The notes under the pieces: model-generated
Told to the model about the DNA's origin: nothing
Databases searched by the model: none
The model's input: the letters and a program-made list of their open reading frames with translations, nothing else
Position numbers and translations under genes: made by a program
Shown: positions 23,969-33,682 of the stretch, piece after piece
Numbering within the stretch: position 1 is the first letter of the stretch
Layout of the letters: every line of letters starts with the position of its first letter
From: an uncultured Phocaeicola sp.
GTDB lineage: Bacteria; Bacteroidota; Bacteroidia; Bacteroidales; Bacteroidaceae
Direction: 5' to 3'
Length of the DNA: 51,032 nucleotides
Assembly (NCBI GenBank): GCA_944320605.1
Contig: CALUIE010000010.1
Coordinates: 1-51,032 of the forward strand

Positions 23969-25519
23969 TTACTGGTTAAGTAAATATTCTATGGTGTTTA
24001 CAGTGAGTTTCACCAAAGTAGCATCGTCGACCGTATTTGTAGTACTCTTCCAAATATAGGCTGGGTCGCCTATAACAATGGCAGCCCCGTGATTATCATT
24101 ATTGAATTCCGCGATACGTACTGTAGTGTTCGGGGCATTTCCATCTGAAGCCAGACATACACCACCGCCGTTAGTCCAAGCTATACCCATGTCGGAAGCT
24201 CCTTCATCAAAGTTTGCCCATTGGTAAATTTCCGCTGTACCGCTAAAGCCTTCACCGTGAAGCCATATATTATTCCCTTCTATATTAATATCTTTAAAAA
24301 TAGGATGAGTGGTATTATTCACATAAATAGAAACTCCATTATTTAAACCATCACCACGCCAACAGTTATTAGGTATAAATGTTGTTATACCCCATTTCGC
24401 AATACTCATAGTGGCCCCTTTAGAAGCAATCACTTTACCGCCATTTTCATAATAAGATTTCATGCTGTTATCAATAGCATATGTATTCTCAGTTCCGTAA
24501 TCACTACTCTTTGAGATATGCGCCCAAACCAAATCGTAATCAGACAAATCACCGATTGACGTTACAGGAATATAAGTGACTTTAGAATATTTATCGATTA
24601 ACCAATTATAAGCGGCTTTCGCTTCATCATCACAAGCTTCAACATGCTCGCCGGTACTTAAGAATGCGATGTTCGCAACACCACCATCGTTATAATCTTC
24701 TATAGTTGCGCCGCTTATCTTCATGCTGACTTTTACTGAGCCGTCTGCATTTATTGTAGCGTTTATTGTATAGTATTCGCCTTTCACAAATTCTACTTCA
24801 CTTTTAACAAGGTTAAATTCAAGACCATTCATCACTAATTTCAAATCCGAGACCTTCTGTGGAAAGAAAACGCCACTGTAAGACAGTTTTCCACCGGTCT
24901 GGACCATTGTTACATTCCAGTCCGCAGCGTCTGCTGCAGTCACTAAAGTCTCACCATTGGTAATATTGAATGTACCTTCATGTTTCAAACCTTTTACTGT
25001 AACATTCTTATAAGCATCAACATCAGTTCCTTCAGGATATGTAAATTCTATTCTAAGTTCAGCCATAGAATGATTGAAAGTAAAATTAACAGAAGGAGTC
25101 GTTGAATATGCCACGTCTTCAACTTTATCCCACAAGAAATTACACTTTTTATTATCAGAAAGAGTATTTCCAGTGATAAGATTTTCAGAAACAGTTGAAG
25201 AATAAGGATAATATGCAGTAAAAGACATCGCATTCTGATTCTTATAGCATATTGGTTCACCTTCTTGCGGTACACTAAAATTACCGGAAACATCCGACAG
25301 GTATTTTACATTTACATAATCAACATCACTTCCATCAGTAGCAGAAATACCGACTTCATCATCACTTTCCCATAGTGTTCCAATAACACGGGAAATTTGT
25401 GATGAAAAACTAACCGATACAGGCTCATTTAAATCAGAATTTACAATCTCATTGTTTTCTTTCTGACAGGCTGAAAACATCAATAATAGCCCTAATGATT
25501 TAATAAAATTTGTTTTCAT
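23969..25519 (-). CDS. Fimbrillin-like plus DUF4960 fusion lipoprotein
   Basis: This 516-residue lipoprotein (LLLMFSAC, cysteine at about 19) has two parts. Residues of about 30-260 resemble the fimbrillin/Mfa-like domain common in Bacteroidales (VSFSSQISRVIGTLWESDDEVGI, NAMSFTAYYPYSS, FTFNHSMAELRIEF, YTINATI). Residues of about 275-516 match the DUF4960 region of the neighbouring protein at 27128 (VANIAFLSTGEHVEACDDEAKAAYNWL, FIPNNCWRG, HPIFKD, GAAIVIGDPAYIW, TVNTIEYLLNQ). DUF4960 is the domain of BT1761, a surface levan-binding protein. The fusion therefore looks like a second surface fructan binder mounted on an adhesin-type domain. It is translationally close to both neighbours. Confidence 0.82.
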   Translation of the reverse strand: MKTNFIKSLGLLLMFSACQKENNEIVNSDLNEPVSVSFSSQISRVIGTLWESDDEVGISATDGSDVDYVNVKYLSDVSGNFSVPQEGEPICYKNQNAMSFTAYYPYSSTVSENLITGNTLSDNKKCNFLWDKVEDVAYSTTPSVNFTFNHSMAELRIEFTYPEGTDVDAYKNVTVKGLKHEGTFNITNGETLVTAADAADWNVTMVQTGGKLSYSGVFFPQKVSDLKLVMNGLEFNLVKSEVEFVKGEYYTINATINADGSVKVSMKISGATIEDYNDGGVANIAFLSTGEHVEACDDEAKAAYNWLIDKYSKVTYIPVTSIGDLSDYDLVWAHISKSSDYGTENTYAIDNSMKSYYENGGKVIASKGATMSIAKWGITTFIPNNCWRGDGLNNGVSIYVNNTTHPIFKDINIEGNNIWLHGEGFSGTAEIYQWANFDEGASDMGIAWTNGGGVCLASDGNAPNTTVRIAEFNNDNHGAAIVIGDPAYIWKSTTNTVDDATLVKLTVNTIEYLLNQ

Positions 25520-25535
25520 TTTTTTAGATTTTTAA

Positions 25536-27110
25536 TTAATAATACATTACATTTATATCACTTACTGTTATATCTCCATCATAACAATTGATTGACCAGC
25601 AATTCTTCTGCAAGCCATATACCCTGTTTGTATATGCAAGCTCATCGTTTATATATACCACACATACTGAATTGTCTGTCAATATAGTTATATCATACGT
25701 CATGTCGGCAGGATTCGAGAAGTTATAACTATCCGCTCCACTTATAAACTTACGGGTATTGCCATCTTCTTCGAAGTTAAGTTTACGAGTTCCATTGTCC
25801 TCGTAATTTACTATCATGCTGTAATATTTTTCAGAATCTGTTCCACGACAGAAAGAGAAACCAAAAACATCTTCAGTCGTGGTTGTTTTTACCGTAAATG
25901 AAATCTTGTTATGGACGTTCAGTCTGTTAAAAAGAGCGTATGTTCCTGCAGAAAGTTTATATTCTCCATTACCTACTTGCACACCTTCCTCAGACTGCTC
26001 CATAACCTTAACTTCAGAAGTTTGGTTATACTTGCCGGCAATACCTTCGACTGCTCCTAACACTAATGTTCCGTCAGGGTTCTGGATTAATTTATGAGCA
26101 ACCAGTGCTCCTGCCCACTGCGGCTCCTCTTTATCACTAACTGCAGAGTTATTATTACCTTCACGTGTAGGACACCATCCCCAAATGTAGCGGTCTGTAC
26201 CATCTGAGGCCGTCTTGCCTGCATAGAATGCTCTTGAATCGAGGTAACCTTGTTTATCATCAGGCCACTTTGGATTACCCTCATCTAAAGTACAGTCCTT
26301 TAATTCATCAAAAGTACTTGCCATAAAATACTGTACTTTTCTTATTGTCTTATATTGTTCTGAATATACCAAATACCACCAGTCACCCATCTTAAAGATA
26401 TCAGGACACTCATAGAATCTGTTCCACATCATAGTCATAAAGACACCTTTATGCTGCCAGTCAAGCAAATCTGATGATGTAAACTCTACCAATGAACCTT
26501 TACCATTTTTTAAAGTAGAGATAATCATGTGATACATTCCATCATCACCTTTAAAGACAAATGGATCACGGAAATTTTTCACATCATAACCATAATCGCC
26601 ACCCTGAAGATGAAGAGTTCTATTCTTTGTCCATGTCTTGAAGTCAGGAGAAGTGGCAAGCATTACAACTTCCTGCGCTGCTGTATGTCCGGTATAGAAT
26701 GTATAGTATAACTTATCTTCTTCATTATATATTGTTGAACCCGTACCCAATGCAGCATCAACATCTGTCTTTGTACCACAAGGAATCAACTCGCCCATTG
26801 AGGTATAAGAAGATAAATCTTTTGTAGAAACTGCCCATATTGGATGATAAGTCAGTTCGGGATTAGGACGGAAATCCTGGAGATACATAATCTTGAAATC
26901 TTCTGCCACCGGGTCATAGAAAGGCATAGGGTCGCCAACATAACCAACGTATGGTTGATAGTATGTTCCAAACGTTTTTTCATCTGTAGAAGAAAAATAA
27001 GTACTAGTTCCGTCCCAATCCTTTTGAGTAAGGATTGGAGACTCATCATTACAACTTACCAATGGCATTGCCATTGAAGCCAAAAGTATAGTATATATAA
27101 TATTTTTCAT
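25536..27110 (-). CDS. GH32 endo-levanase-like surface lipoprotein
   Basis: This 524-residue GH32 enzyme carries a lipoprotein signal (MPLVSC, cysteine at 20), implying surface attachment. The catalytic residues are D60 in YVGDPMPFYDP, D182 in NFRDPF and E234 in FYECPD. The nucleophile context GDPMPFYDP, rather than WMNDPNG, and the segments MYLQDFRPNPELTYHPI and IWGWCPTREGN closely match what I recall of BT1760, the surface endo-levanase of B. thetaiotaomicron. That enzyme cuts beta-2,6-linked fructan into oligomers for SusC. A C-terminal beta-sandwich (KISFTVKTTTTEDVFGFSFCRG, VYINDELAYTNRVY) completes it. Levan as substrate is inferred from this likeness. Confidence 0.88.
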   Translation of the reverse strand: MKNIIYTILLASMAMPLVSCNDESPILTQKDWDGTSTYFSSTDEKTFGTYYQPYVGYVGDPMPFYDPVAEDFKIMYLQDFRPNPELTYHPIWAVSTKDLSSYTSMGELIPCGTKTDVDAALGTGSTIYNEEDKLYYTFYTGHTAAQEVVMLATSPDFKTWTKNRTLHLQGGDYGYDVKNFRDPFVFKGDDGMYHMIISTLKNGKGSLVEFTSSDLLDWQHKGVFMTMMWNRFYECPDIFKMGDWWYLVYSEQYKTIRKVQYFMASTFDELKDCTLDEGNPKWPDDKQGYLDSRAFYAGKTASDGTDRYIWGWCPTREGNNNSAVSDKEEPQWAGALVAHKLIQNPDGTLVLGAVEGIAGKYNQTSEVKVMEQSEEGVQVGNGEYKLSAGTYALFNRLNVHNKISFTVKTTTTEDVFGFSFCRGTDSEKYYSMIVNYEDNGTRKLNFEEDGNTRKFISGADSYNFSNPADMTYDITILTDNSVCVVYINDELAYTNRVYGLQKNCWSINCYDGDITVSDINVMYY

Positions 27111-27127
27111 AAACGGTCAATTTATAT

Positions 27128-28528
27128 TTATTCACTCATTAAATAATTGATTGCATTTGTTGTAAGTTTTGCTACATTTTCATGATATTTATCGTTAGAA
27201 ACATCCACACCGTAAGAATACCAGTCATAACATCCGGAGCCTATACATATAATACCTCCCTTACCATTATTTGGAAGATATTCCCATGCTACAACAGCAC
27301 CATCTCCACCATAACCAAGTGCCTTACCACCATGATTCATTTCCCAATCGCTTTCTGTAGGGTATGCCCCCCAATCGGAACCTATATGCCATTGAGCTGT
27401 ACTGTTAGTTATTCTATATCCGGTATCACATGTATAAACTTTATCACTCTCACCGGAATTCATTATCAGATTCTGATACAATACATGATCTGTATGACCT
27501 TGTATAAAGAAATTCCAAGGTCCGGTAGTTATTTCACCAGTTTCTTCTGTCTGACCCCAACAATTATTAGGATTATTACCATCCAAAGTAGCACCCAATT
27601 TCACAGCATAATAAGTTGCATATCTTGTAAGCAGAAAACTTCCTCCCGCTTCATAATAATCTTTTATTTTTTGAATAGCATTTAATGAAGAGGCCGCATT
27701 CTGATCAAACTTATCCATATTGTCTATTCCACCATCAATATGAAGATGCCACCACATTACTTTACATTCACTTAAATCAACAGCACCATTTGCAATATCA
27801 GTAAATGAAACATATTGCGAATTTGCAACATTAAGAAGCATCCAGTTAACAGCTTCTTTTTCTTCATAATTTAAAGCATCAACATTTTCTGCAAGCCCGA
27901 TATAAAGAACTTCCGCAGCATAAGATTTTGTTACAGTAACAGTATAAACAGTCCTTGCAGTATTATTCTCCACTGTAAATTCTACAGGATAAGTATAGTC
28001 AAGAGCAGAATAGTTTTCAGGTGAAACCACTACAGTTCCATCATTCATTTCTATATTTGCAGTAAGATTGGTGATATCTTCTGTAGTAGGTATCCTAACT
28101 GAAATATTATGAGTCTCTTGGTTTATAACACCTATATATCCGTTCAATTTGAATGATAAGATCTTAGCCTCATCATGCTTTACATTTACTGTATAATCAA
28201 AGTATGCATCACCATTAGTTACTCTTATACTCTGTGAGAAAGAGAAATTCACTTTATCGCCTTCTTTTATTGAAGCCTGTGCATTCTCAGATAATATTAA
28301 CTGACTTACAGTCATGTTTTTAGTATCGTATGCATAAGGAACTCCTACTGTAATACTTGCATTTTCATTATCTATTACACCTTCATACTGTTCATCAAGT
28401 ACTATTTTCTCTATATATGTATCTCCACCAAGTAAAAATGAAGATTTGTCATTCTTATCACATCCTGATATTACTATCAAAAACAAAATCAGTAACACGG
28501 AAGTTAATTTATATGTATATGTTCTCAT
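27128..28528 (-). CDS. DUF4960 surface fructan-binding lipoprotein
   Basis: This 466-residue lipoprotein (VISGC, cysteine at 23) has two Ig-like modules of the DUF5018/cadherin-like type. They occupy about 40-115 and 118-200 (ILSFKLNGYIGVINQETHNISV, YPVEFTVENNTARTVYTVTV). A DUF4960 domain to the end (VLYIGLAENVDALNYEEKEAVNWMLL, NCWGQTEE, VAWEYLPNNGKGGIICIGSGCYDWYS) follows. It occupies the SusE position directly after SusD (21-base gap), as BT1761 does in the levan locus, and probably holds levan at the cell surface. It shares the C-terminal domain with the product of 23969-25519. Confidence 0.85.
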   Translation of the reverse strand: MRTYTYKLTSVLLILFLIVISGCDKNDKSSFLLGGDTYIEKIVLDEQYEGVIDNENASITVGVPYAYDTKNMTVSQLILSENAQASIKEGDKVNFSFSQSIRVTNGDAYFDYTVNVKHDEAKILSFKLNGYIGVINQETHNISVRIPTTEDITNLTANIEMNDGTVVVSPENYSALDYTYPVEFTVENNTARTVYTVTVTKSYAAEVLYIGLAENVDALNYEEKEAVNWMLLNVANSQYVSFTDIANGAVDLSECKVMWWHLHIDGGIDNMDKFDQNAASSLNAIQKIKDYYEAGGSFLLTRYATYYAVKLGATLDGNNPNNCWGQTEETGEITTGPWNFFIQGHTDHVLYQNLIMNSGESDKVYTCDTGYRITNSTAQWHIGSDWGAYPTESDWEMNHGGKALGYGGDGAVVAWEYLPNNGKGGIICIGSGCYDWYSYGVDVSNDKYHENVAKLTTNAINYLMSE

Positions 28529-28549
28529 AATTATTCTTTTTTTATATAA

Positions 28550-30307
28550 TTACCATCCTCCACAATTCTGTTCATAAATACCGTTACTTGCACTAATCTG
28601 TGCAAATGGAATAGGAAGATACTCATTCTTATTCTTTGTAAAATGAGCATTAGTATATATCGTACACACTTCTGCTTCTGCTGAATAATATTTATTTAAT
28701 ACGCTTTCTGCTTCTCCCCAACGCACCAAGTCAAAGAACCTGTCGCACTCCATAGCAAGTTCAATGCGACGCTCGAACTTCAACATTTTCAAAGCTTCCT
28801 CCTGACTGGAAACATTGTCATAAGGTTCGACCTTGATTTTTACATTATAGTCAGATTCATAATCGGCAATCAAAGAAGTACTTGCATTAATACTCTCTTT
28901 AGCTCTGTTTCTTACCCTATTTATAAGGGTAAGGGCTTCATTAAGTCTTCCGTCATTAAGCTGGATAAGTGCTTCGGCCCTCATAAGCAACACATCAGAA
29001 TATCTCAGGACTATATGATTCATTGATGTTCCCCACCAAGAGCCTTTCACAAGAAAAATTCCATCCGGGTCAACATTCTGTTTTAAGGATACATAATATC
29101 CATAAAGTCCATTACTTCTGCTCCATATAGAGGATTCTCCGTTATCTATAATATAATTAGTATTAAATTCGTAAGGCAAACCCGGTAATCCAACTGTCAG
29201 GAACAGACGAGGGTCGGCATTATCTTGTGTCATAACATACTCATCATCATTAAATGTATCAAACAAAGGATGTCCATTGTCATCAGTCTTAAACGCATTT
29301 ACCAAGTTCTGGCTTGGTTTATAGAAGTCACATCCACCATCTGTTACACCCGGTATATTAGGAACGATAAGTCCTGTTGCCCAGTTACAATTACCGTTTG
29401 TAGTACCGTCGTTCATGGAATATTGCATAGCCCACAGCGACTCTTTACCGTTTTCAAATTCAGGTTCCGGACGGAAATTGTTATTGAAATCACTTTCCAA
29501 ACCATAACCACCCGCTGTCATTATTGATTCTTCCGTATATTTCACCACCATTTTAAGATCTTCCTGGTTAATGCTTGTAACCTCATTTGTCTCAGGATTG
29601 TCCTGTCTGTAAGCCTTGTAGAGATAAGTCTTTGCCAAATATGCAGCTGCTGCACCTCTTGTAGGTCTTCCTTTCTCAGCCTGTACATCAGGAAGATTGT
29701 CATAAGCGAACTGGAAATCGTTAGCTATCTGCTGCCATCCTTCATCATTGGTATATACAGTATTCGACAAGTTGTCATATTCATCCTGGGTCAGATTCTC
29801 ATTATTTACGATAACAATCTTTTTATAAAGCTGTTTCAACAAGAAATGTCCATGTCCACGTAAGAATTTCATTTCAGCAATTCTCTGTTGTTTCAGAGGA
29901 TAAGCGTTTTCATCCATCTCATTCAAAAGCTGTAACGCTGCATTAGAGCGAGAAATACAGTTATACAATCTCTGCCACATATCGCTTATGTTCCATGCCG
30001 TAGTCATTATGCCCTGTGAGATTTCAAGGTTATGGAATACATCACCATCTTCCGTACCGTTACCACCTTTATAGGCATCATCCGAACGTACATCATAGTT
30101 CCACATTGAGAAAGAGGAGTTTATATCTTCTCCCGAAATCCAAACCGCATAGGCAGAAATCACCAGATTATCCACATATTCCGGAGTGTAAAGTTGTTCC
30201 TCGTCAAGCGAGCCTTGAGGCTGATGTTTTTCCAGAAAATCAGAACAGCTGCTTGAAAACAGCGCCAGACCTATCATTAATATATTTATAAACGTTTTCA
30301 TAATCAT
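28550..30307 (-). CDS. SusD/RagB family surface lipoprotein of the fructan locus
   Basis: This 585-residue lipoprotein has its cysteine in ALFSSSC at about 21. It continues SDFLEKHQPQGSLDEEQLYTPEYVDNLVISAYAVW, the classical SusD N-terminal motif. TPR-like helices (RGAAAAYLAKTYLYKAY, MRAEALIQLNDGRLNEALTLINRVR) and the C-terminal ERRIELAMECDRFFDLVRWGEA plus NEYLPIPFAQI are diagnostic. It binds fructan oligomers and closes over the SusC encoded 13 bases upstream. It is equivalent to BT1762. Either ATG (codon 1 or codon 3) could be used. Confidence 0.95.
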   Translation of the reverse strand: MIMKTFINILMIGLALFSSSCSDFLEKHQPQGSLDEEQLYTPEYVDNLVISAYAVWISGEDINSSFSMWNYDVRSDDAYKGGNGTEDGDVFHNLEISQGIMTTAWNISDMWQRLYNCISRSNAALQLLNEMDENAYPLKQQRIAEMKFLRGHGHFLLKQLYKKIVIVNNENLTQDEYDNLSNTVYTNDEGWQQIANDFQFAYDNLPDVQAEKGRPTRGAAAAYLAKTYLYKAYRQDNPETNEVTSINQEDLKMVVKYTEESIMTAGGYGLESDFNNNFRPEPEFENGKESLWAMQYSMNDGTTNGNCNWATGLIVPNIPGVTDGGCDFYKPSQNLVNAFKTDDNGHPLFDTFNDDEYVMTQDNADPRLFLTVGLPGLPYEFNTNYIIDNGESSIWSRSNGLYGYYVSLKQNVDPDGIFLVKGSWWGTSMNHIVLRYSDVLLMRAEALIQLNDGRLNEALTLINRVRNRAKESINASTSLIADYESDYNVKIKVEPYDNVSSQEEALKMLKFERRIELAMECDRFFDLVRWGEAESVLNKYYSAEAEVCTIYTNAHFTKNKNEYLPIPFAQISASNGIYEQNCGGW

Positions 30308-30320
30308 TTTATTTATATTA

Positions 30321-33300
30321 TTAGAAACCTACATTTATTCCGAAAGTCAAATTCAAAGGAATAGGATATCCATAGTTTGGATTCTCAGGATCTATGCCTG
30401 TAAAATCCTTACTTGTGATTGTAAGCACATTCTGGGCGCTTAGATATAATCGCAGTCTGTCAACCTTAAATTTCTGAGAAACGGCTTTTGGTAAGTTATA
30501 TCCAATCTGAACATTTCTCAGTTTTAAGAAAGAACCATTCTCAACAAAATATGTGGAAACACGTTTTTCGTTATTAACGTCACTTCTTGTCAATGCCGGA
30601 ATATCCGATGAGGTATTATACGGGGTCCATGCATCAAGAAGTCTTGTTCCCTTATTAAGGAATCCAATATTCAAACCACTCCAAAGGTCTGTTTCCTTTT
30701 TCAAATCACTTATGATGTCTACTCCCTGTACTCCCTGCCAGAACATTGTGAAATCAAAATTCTTATATTCGAAATACATATTCAGTCCATAGCTGAATGC
30801 CGGTGTAGGATCATAAATCCACTGTTGGTCTTTTTCGTTTATGACACCATTACCATCCAAATCGCGCCAACGGATACGGCCGATACCGGCACCTTCTTGA
30901 GTTGCATGGTTATCAACCTCTTCCTGAGTCTTGAATATACCGTCTGCCACATAACCAACCTGAGAACCATTTGCATGACCTATAACGCTTTCTACTCCAT
31001 TACCGCCGAATGTACCATTAGCCGCTACAGTGGCTGGAAGTGCTGTAATCTTATTTCTGTATGTAGATATATTGGCATTGAAATCGTATTTGAACCCACT
31101 TTCAAAAGTCTTTCTATGTCCGATGTTAAACTCAAAACCTTTATTCTCCATCTCACCGGCATTAATCCACTGTGTTGTACCCTCACCCATTGATGCTATA
31201 CCTGCCATCTGAACAAGAATATCTGTAGTCTTTTTATAAAACCAGTCTAAAGATCCATACAATTGCTGATTAAACAATGAGAAATCAAGACCAATGTTAG
31301 TCTGTGTTGTTGTTTCCCATTTGATATCATCATTACCTAACTGATTACGTTTGAATCCGGACTGAAGAGTCTGCCCACCATTTGTTCCTTCTATATCATA
31401 TGATGTTCCGTAACTCTGTCCTCCCGATTCATTTACACCATAATTAGGAACATAAATAGTATAACGAGCTATGTTTGAAATTTCCTGATTACCAGTCTGT
31501 CCCCATGAAGCTCTGATTTTCAGGTCATCCAACCATTCTATATCTTTCATAAATTCCTCCTGACTTATACGCCAACCTAAAGATGCTGAAGGGAAAGTCG
31601 CAAAACGATTATTCTTACCAAATCTTGAAGAACCATCTCTTCGTACTGTTAACGAAGCCATATACTTGTCATCGTATGTATAGTTGAATTTTCCAAAGAA
31701 AGAAACCAATGAATATCCGTCTCCGGAGCCATAAGCCTGTGCTGTTCCAACACCTGCATCCGGCCACATGTAATCCGTGCTTAAGATATTAAAATCCTCC
31801 TTATAACCTGAGAACCAAGTATTGTCTTCGTTATTTAGTTCGACACCAACCATGGCATCACCTCTGTGTTTGCCTTTTTCAAAATTGTAAGTAGCAACAG
31901 CATTCCACATCCATTTCATCCAATGCTCTTGTTTTGCCTCTACTGCATTTTTGTCATTGGCTACGTTTCCTTCTGTTATTGGATAAGTAAATATTCTCTG
32001 TTGTTTCTGTGAATAGTCGATACCGAATGTAGAACGTATGTTGAAACCTTTGAAGAGATTAAGATTGATATATGCGTCACCAAACATTCTCCAATAATAA
32101 TATCTGTTGTCCGAATTTCTTTCAAGTCGAGCAACAGGATTCTCACGGTCCGGATATCCACCTACAGGACCAGCATATTCGCCTTCAGTGGTATATACAG
32201 GTAAAGAAGGATTGGCCTGTAATACATTTTGCAAGAATCCTCCGGGAGCTGCAACTTCTGAAGTTCTATTTACTGTAAAATGTTCCCCAATAGTAAGAAT
32301 ATTGTCTATAAGATTATAATCAGAATTCATACGTGCAGAAAAACGTTCAAAATCAGTAGTCTTGATTATACCATTATTTTTATAGTATCCTAATGAGAAA
32401 AAAGAAGACCCTTTCTCCGAACCATTGCTTACTGATAAATTATATTGCTGTACAACACCTGTACGACTTATTTCATCAAACCAATCTGTATCTGCAGAAG
32501 GAACCGTATTTGCACTATCTAAGAAGCGAGACATACTGATACTGTTCAATACAGGAATGCCATTAGCATCATAACCCCAGTTATAGGAATAACCAAGCGC
32601 ATTAGTATTAGGATCCTGACCATCATTCACATAGGCCTGCCACATCGCACGTCCATATTCTTCAGAATTCAATACATCCATCTTGTTTGTGTACATAGAA
32701 GCAGAGACAGAAGCGTCAAAGTTAACTTTTATCTGACCCTGTTTACCTTTTTTGGTAGTTACAATAATAACACCATTGGCTGCACGCGAACCATAAATTG
32801 AAGCAGAAGCAGCATCTTTTAGAACCTGAATAGACTCAATATCATTACCATTCAATTCATGCATTCCCCCCTTCGTAGGTACACCATCTATAATATATAA
32901 AGGATCATTATTATTCAATGTTCCAATACCACGAATACGGATTGTAGTAGAGCCACTGGGATTACCGTCGGCAGTGATGTTCATTCCCGGAACCCTACCT
33001 TGAAGTGCTTTCATCGGATTATTCTCGTTCTGTTTTGAGATTTCATCCATACTGACCACCGAAATAGCACCTGTTAAGTCCGCTTTTCGCTGTGTAGTAT
33101 AACCTGTTACTACCACCTCATCAAGCACCTCTGCATCTTCCTGCAATACAAAGTTCATTACACTCTGGGCTTTAAGCGTCTGTGTCTTATAACCTACGAA
33201 AGATACGGAAATGAAACCTGACTGATTCACAGTCAGAGTGAAGTTACCGTCGATGTCAGTAATAGTACCATTAGTATTATTACCATCCTCCACTACAGTA

Positions 33301-33434
33301 GCACCGATCACAGGAAAATTGTCGGAAGCCGACAGGACAGTTCCTTTAACTGTCAGTTCTTGCGCATGCATGACTATGCATATCATTAAGAAACACGCAA
33401 GCAGAAATTTTCGCTTTATGCTTTTCATACGCAT
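30321..33434 (-). CDS. SusC family TonB-dependent transporter of the fructan locus
   Basis: This 1037-residue protein has a signal peptide ending VMHAQ, a regulatory beta-sandwich (LTVKGTVLSASDNFPVIGATVV), the linker DEVVVTGYTTQRKADLTGA, a plug domain (TIRIRGIGTLNNNDPLYIIDGVP, then GSRAANGVIIVTTKKGK) and a barrel ending NLTFGINVGF. It is first in the ten-gene fructan operon and equivalent to BT1763. It imports fructo-oligosaccharides cut at the surface. Unlike SusC1/SusC2 it has no inverted recombination site in its 5' region, so it is not part of the switch. Its promoter and a repeat-rich probable activator site lie upstream. Confidence 0.95.
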   Translation of the reverse strand: MRMKSIKRKFLLACFLMICIVMHAQELTVKGTVLSASDNFPVIGATVVEDGNNTNGTITDIDGNFTLTVNQSGFISVSFVGYKTQTLKAQSVMNFVLQEDAEVLDEVVVTGYTTQRKADLTGAISVVSMDEISKQNENNPMKALQGRVPGMNITADGNPSGSTTIRIRGIGTLNNNDPLYIIDGVPTKGGMHELNGNDIESIQVLKDAASASIYGSRAANGVIIVTTKKGKQGQIKVNFDASVSASMYTNKMDVLNSEEYGRAMWQAYVNDGQDPNTNALGYSYNWGYDANGIPVLNSISMSRFLDSANTVPSADTDWFDEISRTGVVQQYNLSVSNGSEKGSSFFSLGYYKNNGIIKTTDFERFSARMNSDYNLIDNILTIGEHFTVNRTSEVAAPGGFLQNVLQANPSLPVYTTEGEYAGPVGGYPDRENPVARLERNSDNRYYYWRMFGDAYINLNLFKGFNIRSTFGIDYSQKQQRIFTYPITEGNVANDKNAVEAKQEHWMKWMWNAVATYNFEKGKHRGDAMVGVELNNEDNTWFSGYKEDFNILSTDYMWPDAGVGTAQAYGSGDGYSLVSFFGKFNYTYDDKYMASLTVRRDGSSRFGKNNRFATFPSASLGWRISQEEFMKDIEWLDDLKIRASWGQTGNQEISNIARYTIYVPNYGVNESGGQSYGTSYDIEGTNGGQTLQSGFKRNQLGNDDIKWETTTQTNIGLDFSLFNQQLYGSLDWFYKKTTDILVQMAGIASMGEGTTQWINAGEMENKGFEFNIGHRKTFESGFKYDFNANISTYRNKITALPATVAANGTFGGNGVESVIGHANGSQVGYVADGIFKTQEEVDNHATQEGAGIGRIRWRDLDGNGVINEKDQQWIYDPTPAFSYGLNMYFEYKNFDFTMFWQGVQGVDIISDLKKETDLWSGLNIGFLNKGTRLLDAWTPYNTSSDIPALTRSDVNNEKRVSTYFVENGSFLKLRNVQIGYNLPKAVSQKFKVDRLRLYLSAQNVLTITSKDFTGIDPENPNYGYPIPLNLTFGINVGF

Positions 33435-33476
33435 TAAATAATTTGATTAATTAATAGATTGTTTTCGTTTCTGCAA

Positions 33477-33484
33477 CAAATGTA
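33477..33484 (-). promoter_or_regulatory. -7 box of the fructan operon
   Basis: The minus strand reads TACATTTG, matching TAnnTTTG, about 43 bases before the susC start. No -33 box lies at the normal distance, which suits a promoter that depends on the hybrid regulator. Confidence 0.6.
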
Positions 33485-33510
33485 TAAAGGTTATTTACAA
33501 AGATATATAA

Positions 33511-33570
33511 CAGATGTTTCATCTGCAATAAAAAATGTTTCATGTATCATTTCTGCAAGAACATGAAACA
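33511..33570. promoter_or_regulatory. Candidate activator-binding region of the fructan operon
   Basis: Two inverted repeats lie 27-86 bases upstream of the -7 box. One is CAGATG-TTT-CATCTG (33511-33525); the other is TGTTTCATGT (33536-33545) with ACATGAAACA (33561-33570). The words TTTCAT and CTGCAA recur in direct orientation across the region. The place and form fit binding by the AraC-type domain of the hybrid regulator; binding is inferred. Confidence 0.5.
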
Positions 33571-33607
33571 ATATTACAAAACATCATAAGGATACAAGTT
33601 ATATAAT

Positions 33608-33658
33608 AAAAAAAGGAAACGGATTGTTGTTAAAATCAGCCTACAACAATCCATTTCC
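33608..33658 (-). terminator. Terminator behind lgt
   Basis: GGAAACGGATTGTTGT (33615-33630) pairs with ACAACAATCCATTTCC (33643-33658) with one mismatch, and on the minus strand seven T residues follow (33608-33614). Confidence 0.85.
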
Positions 33659-33682
33659 TGCCTTTGATACGTTTCAAAAAAA

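Noticed and set aside
30321..33434. Fructan SusC as a third partner in the inversion switch
   Set aside because: No copy of the AGTTC-N5-GAACT site is present in its 5' coding region.
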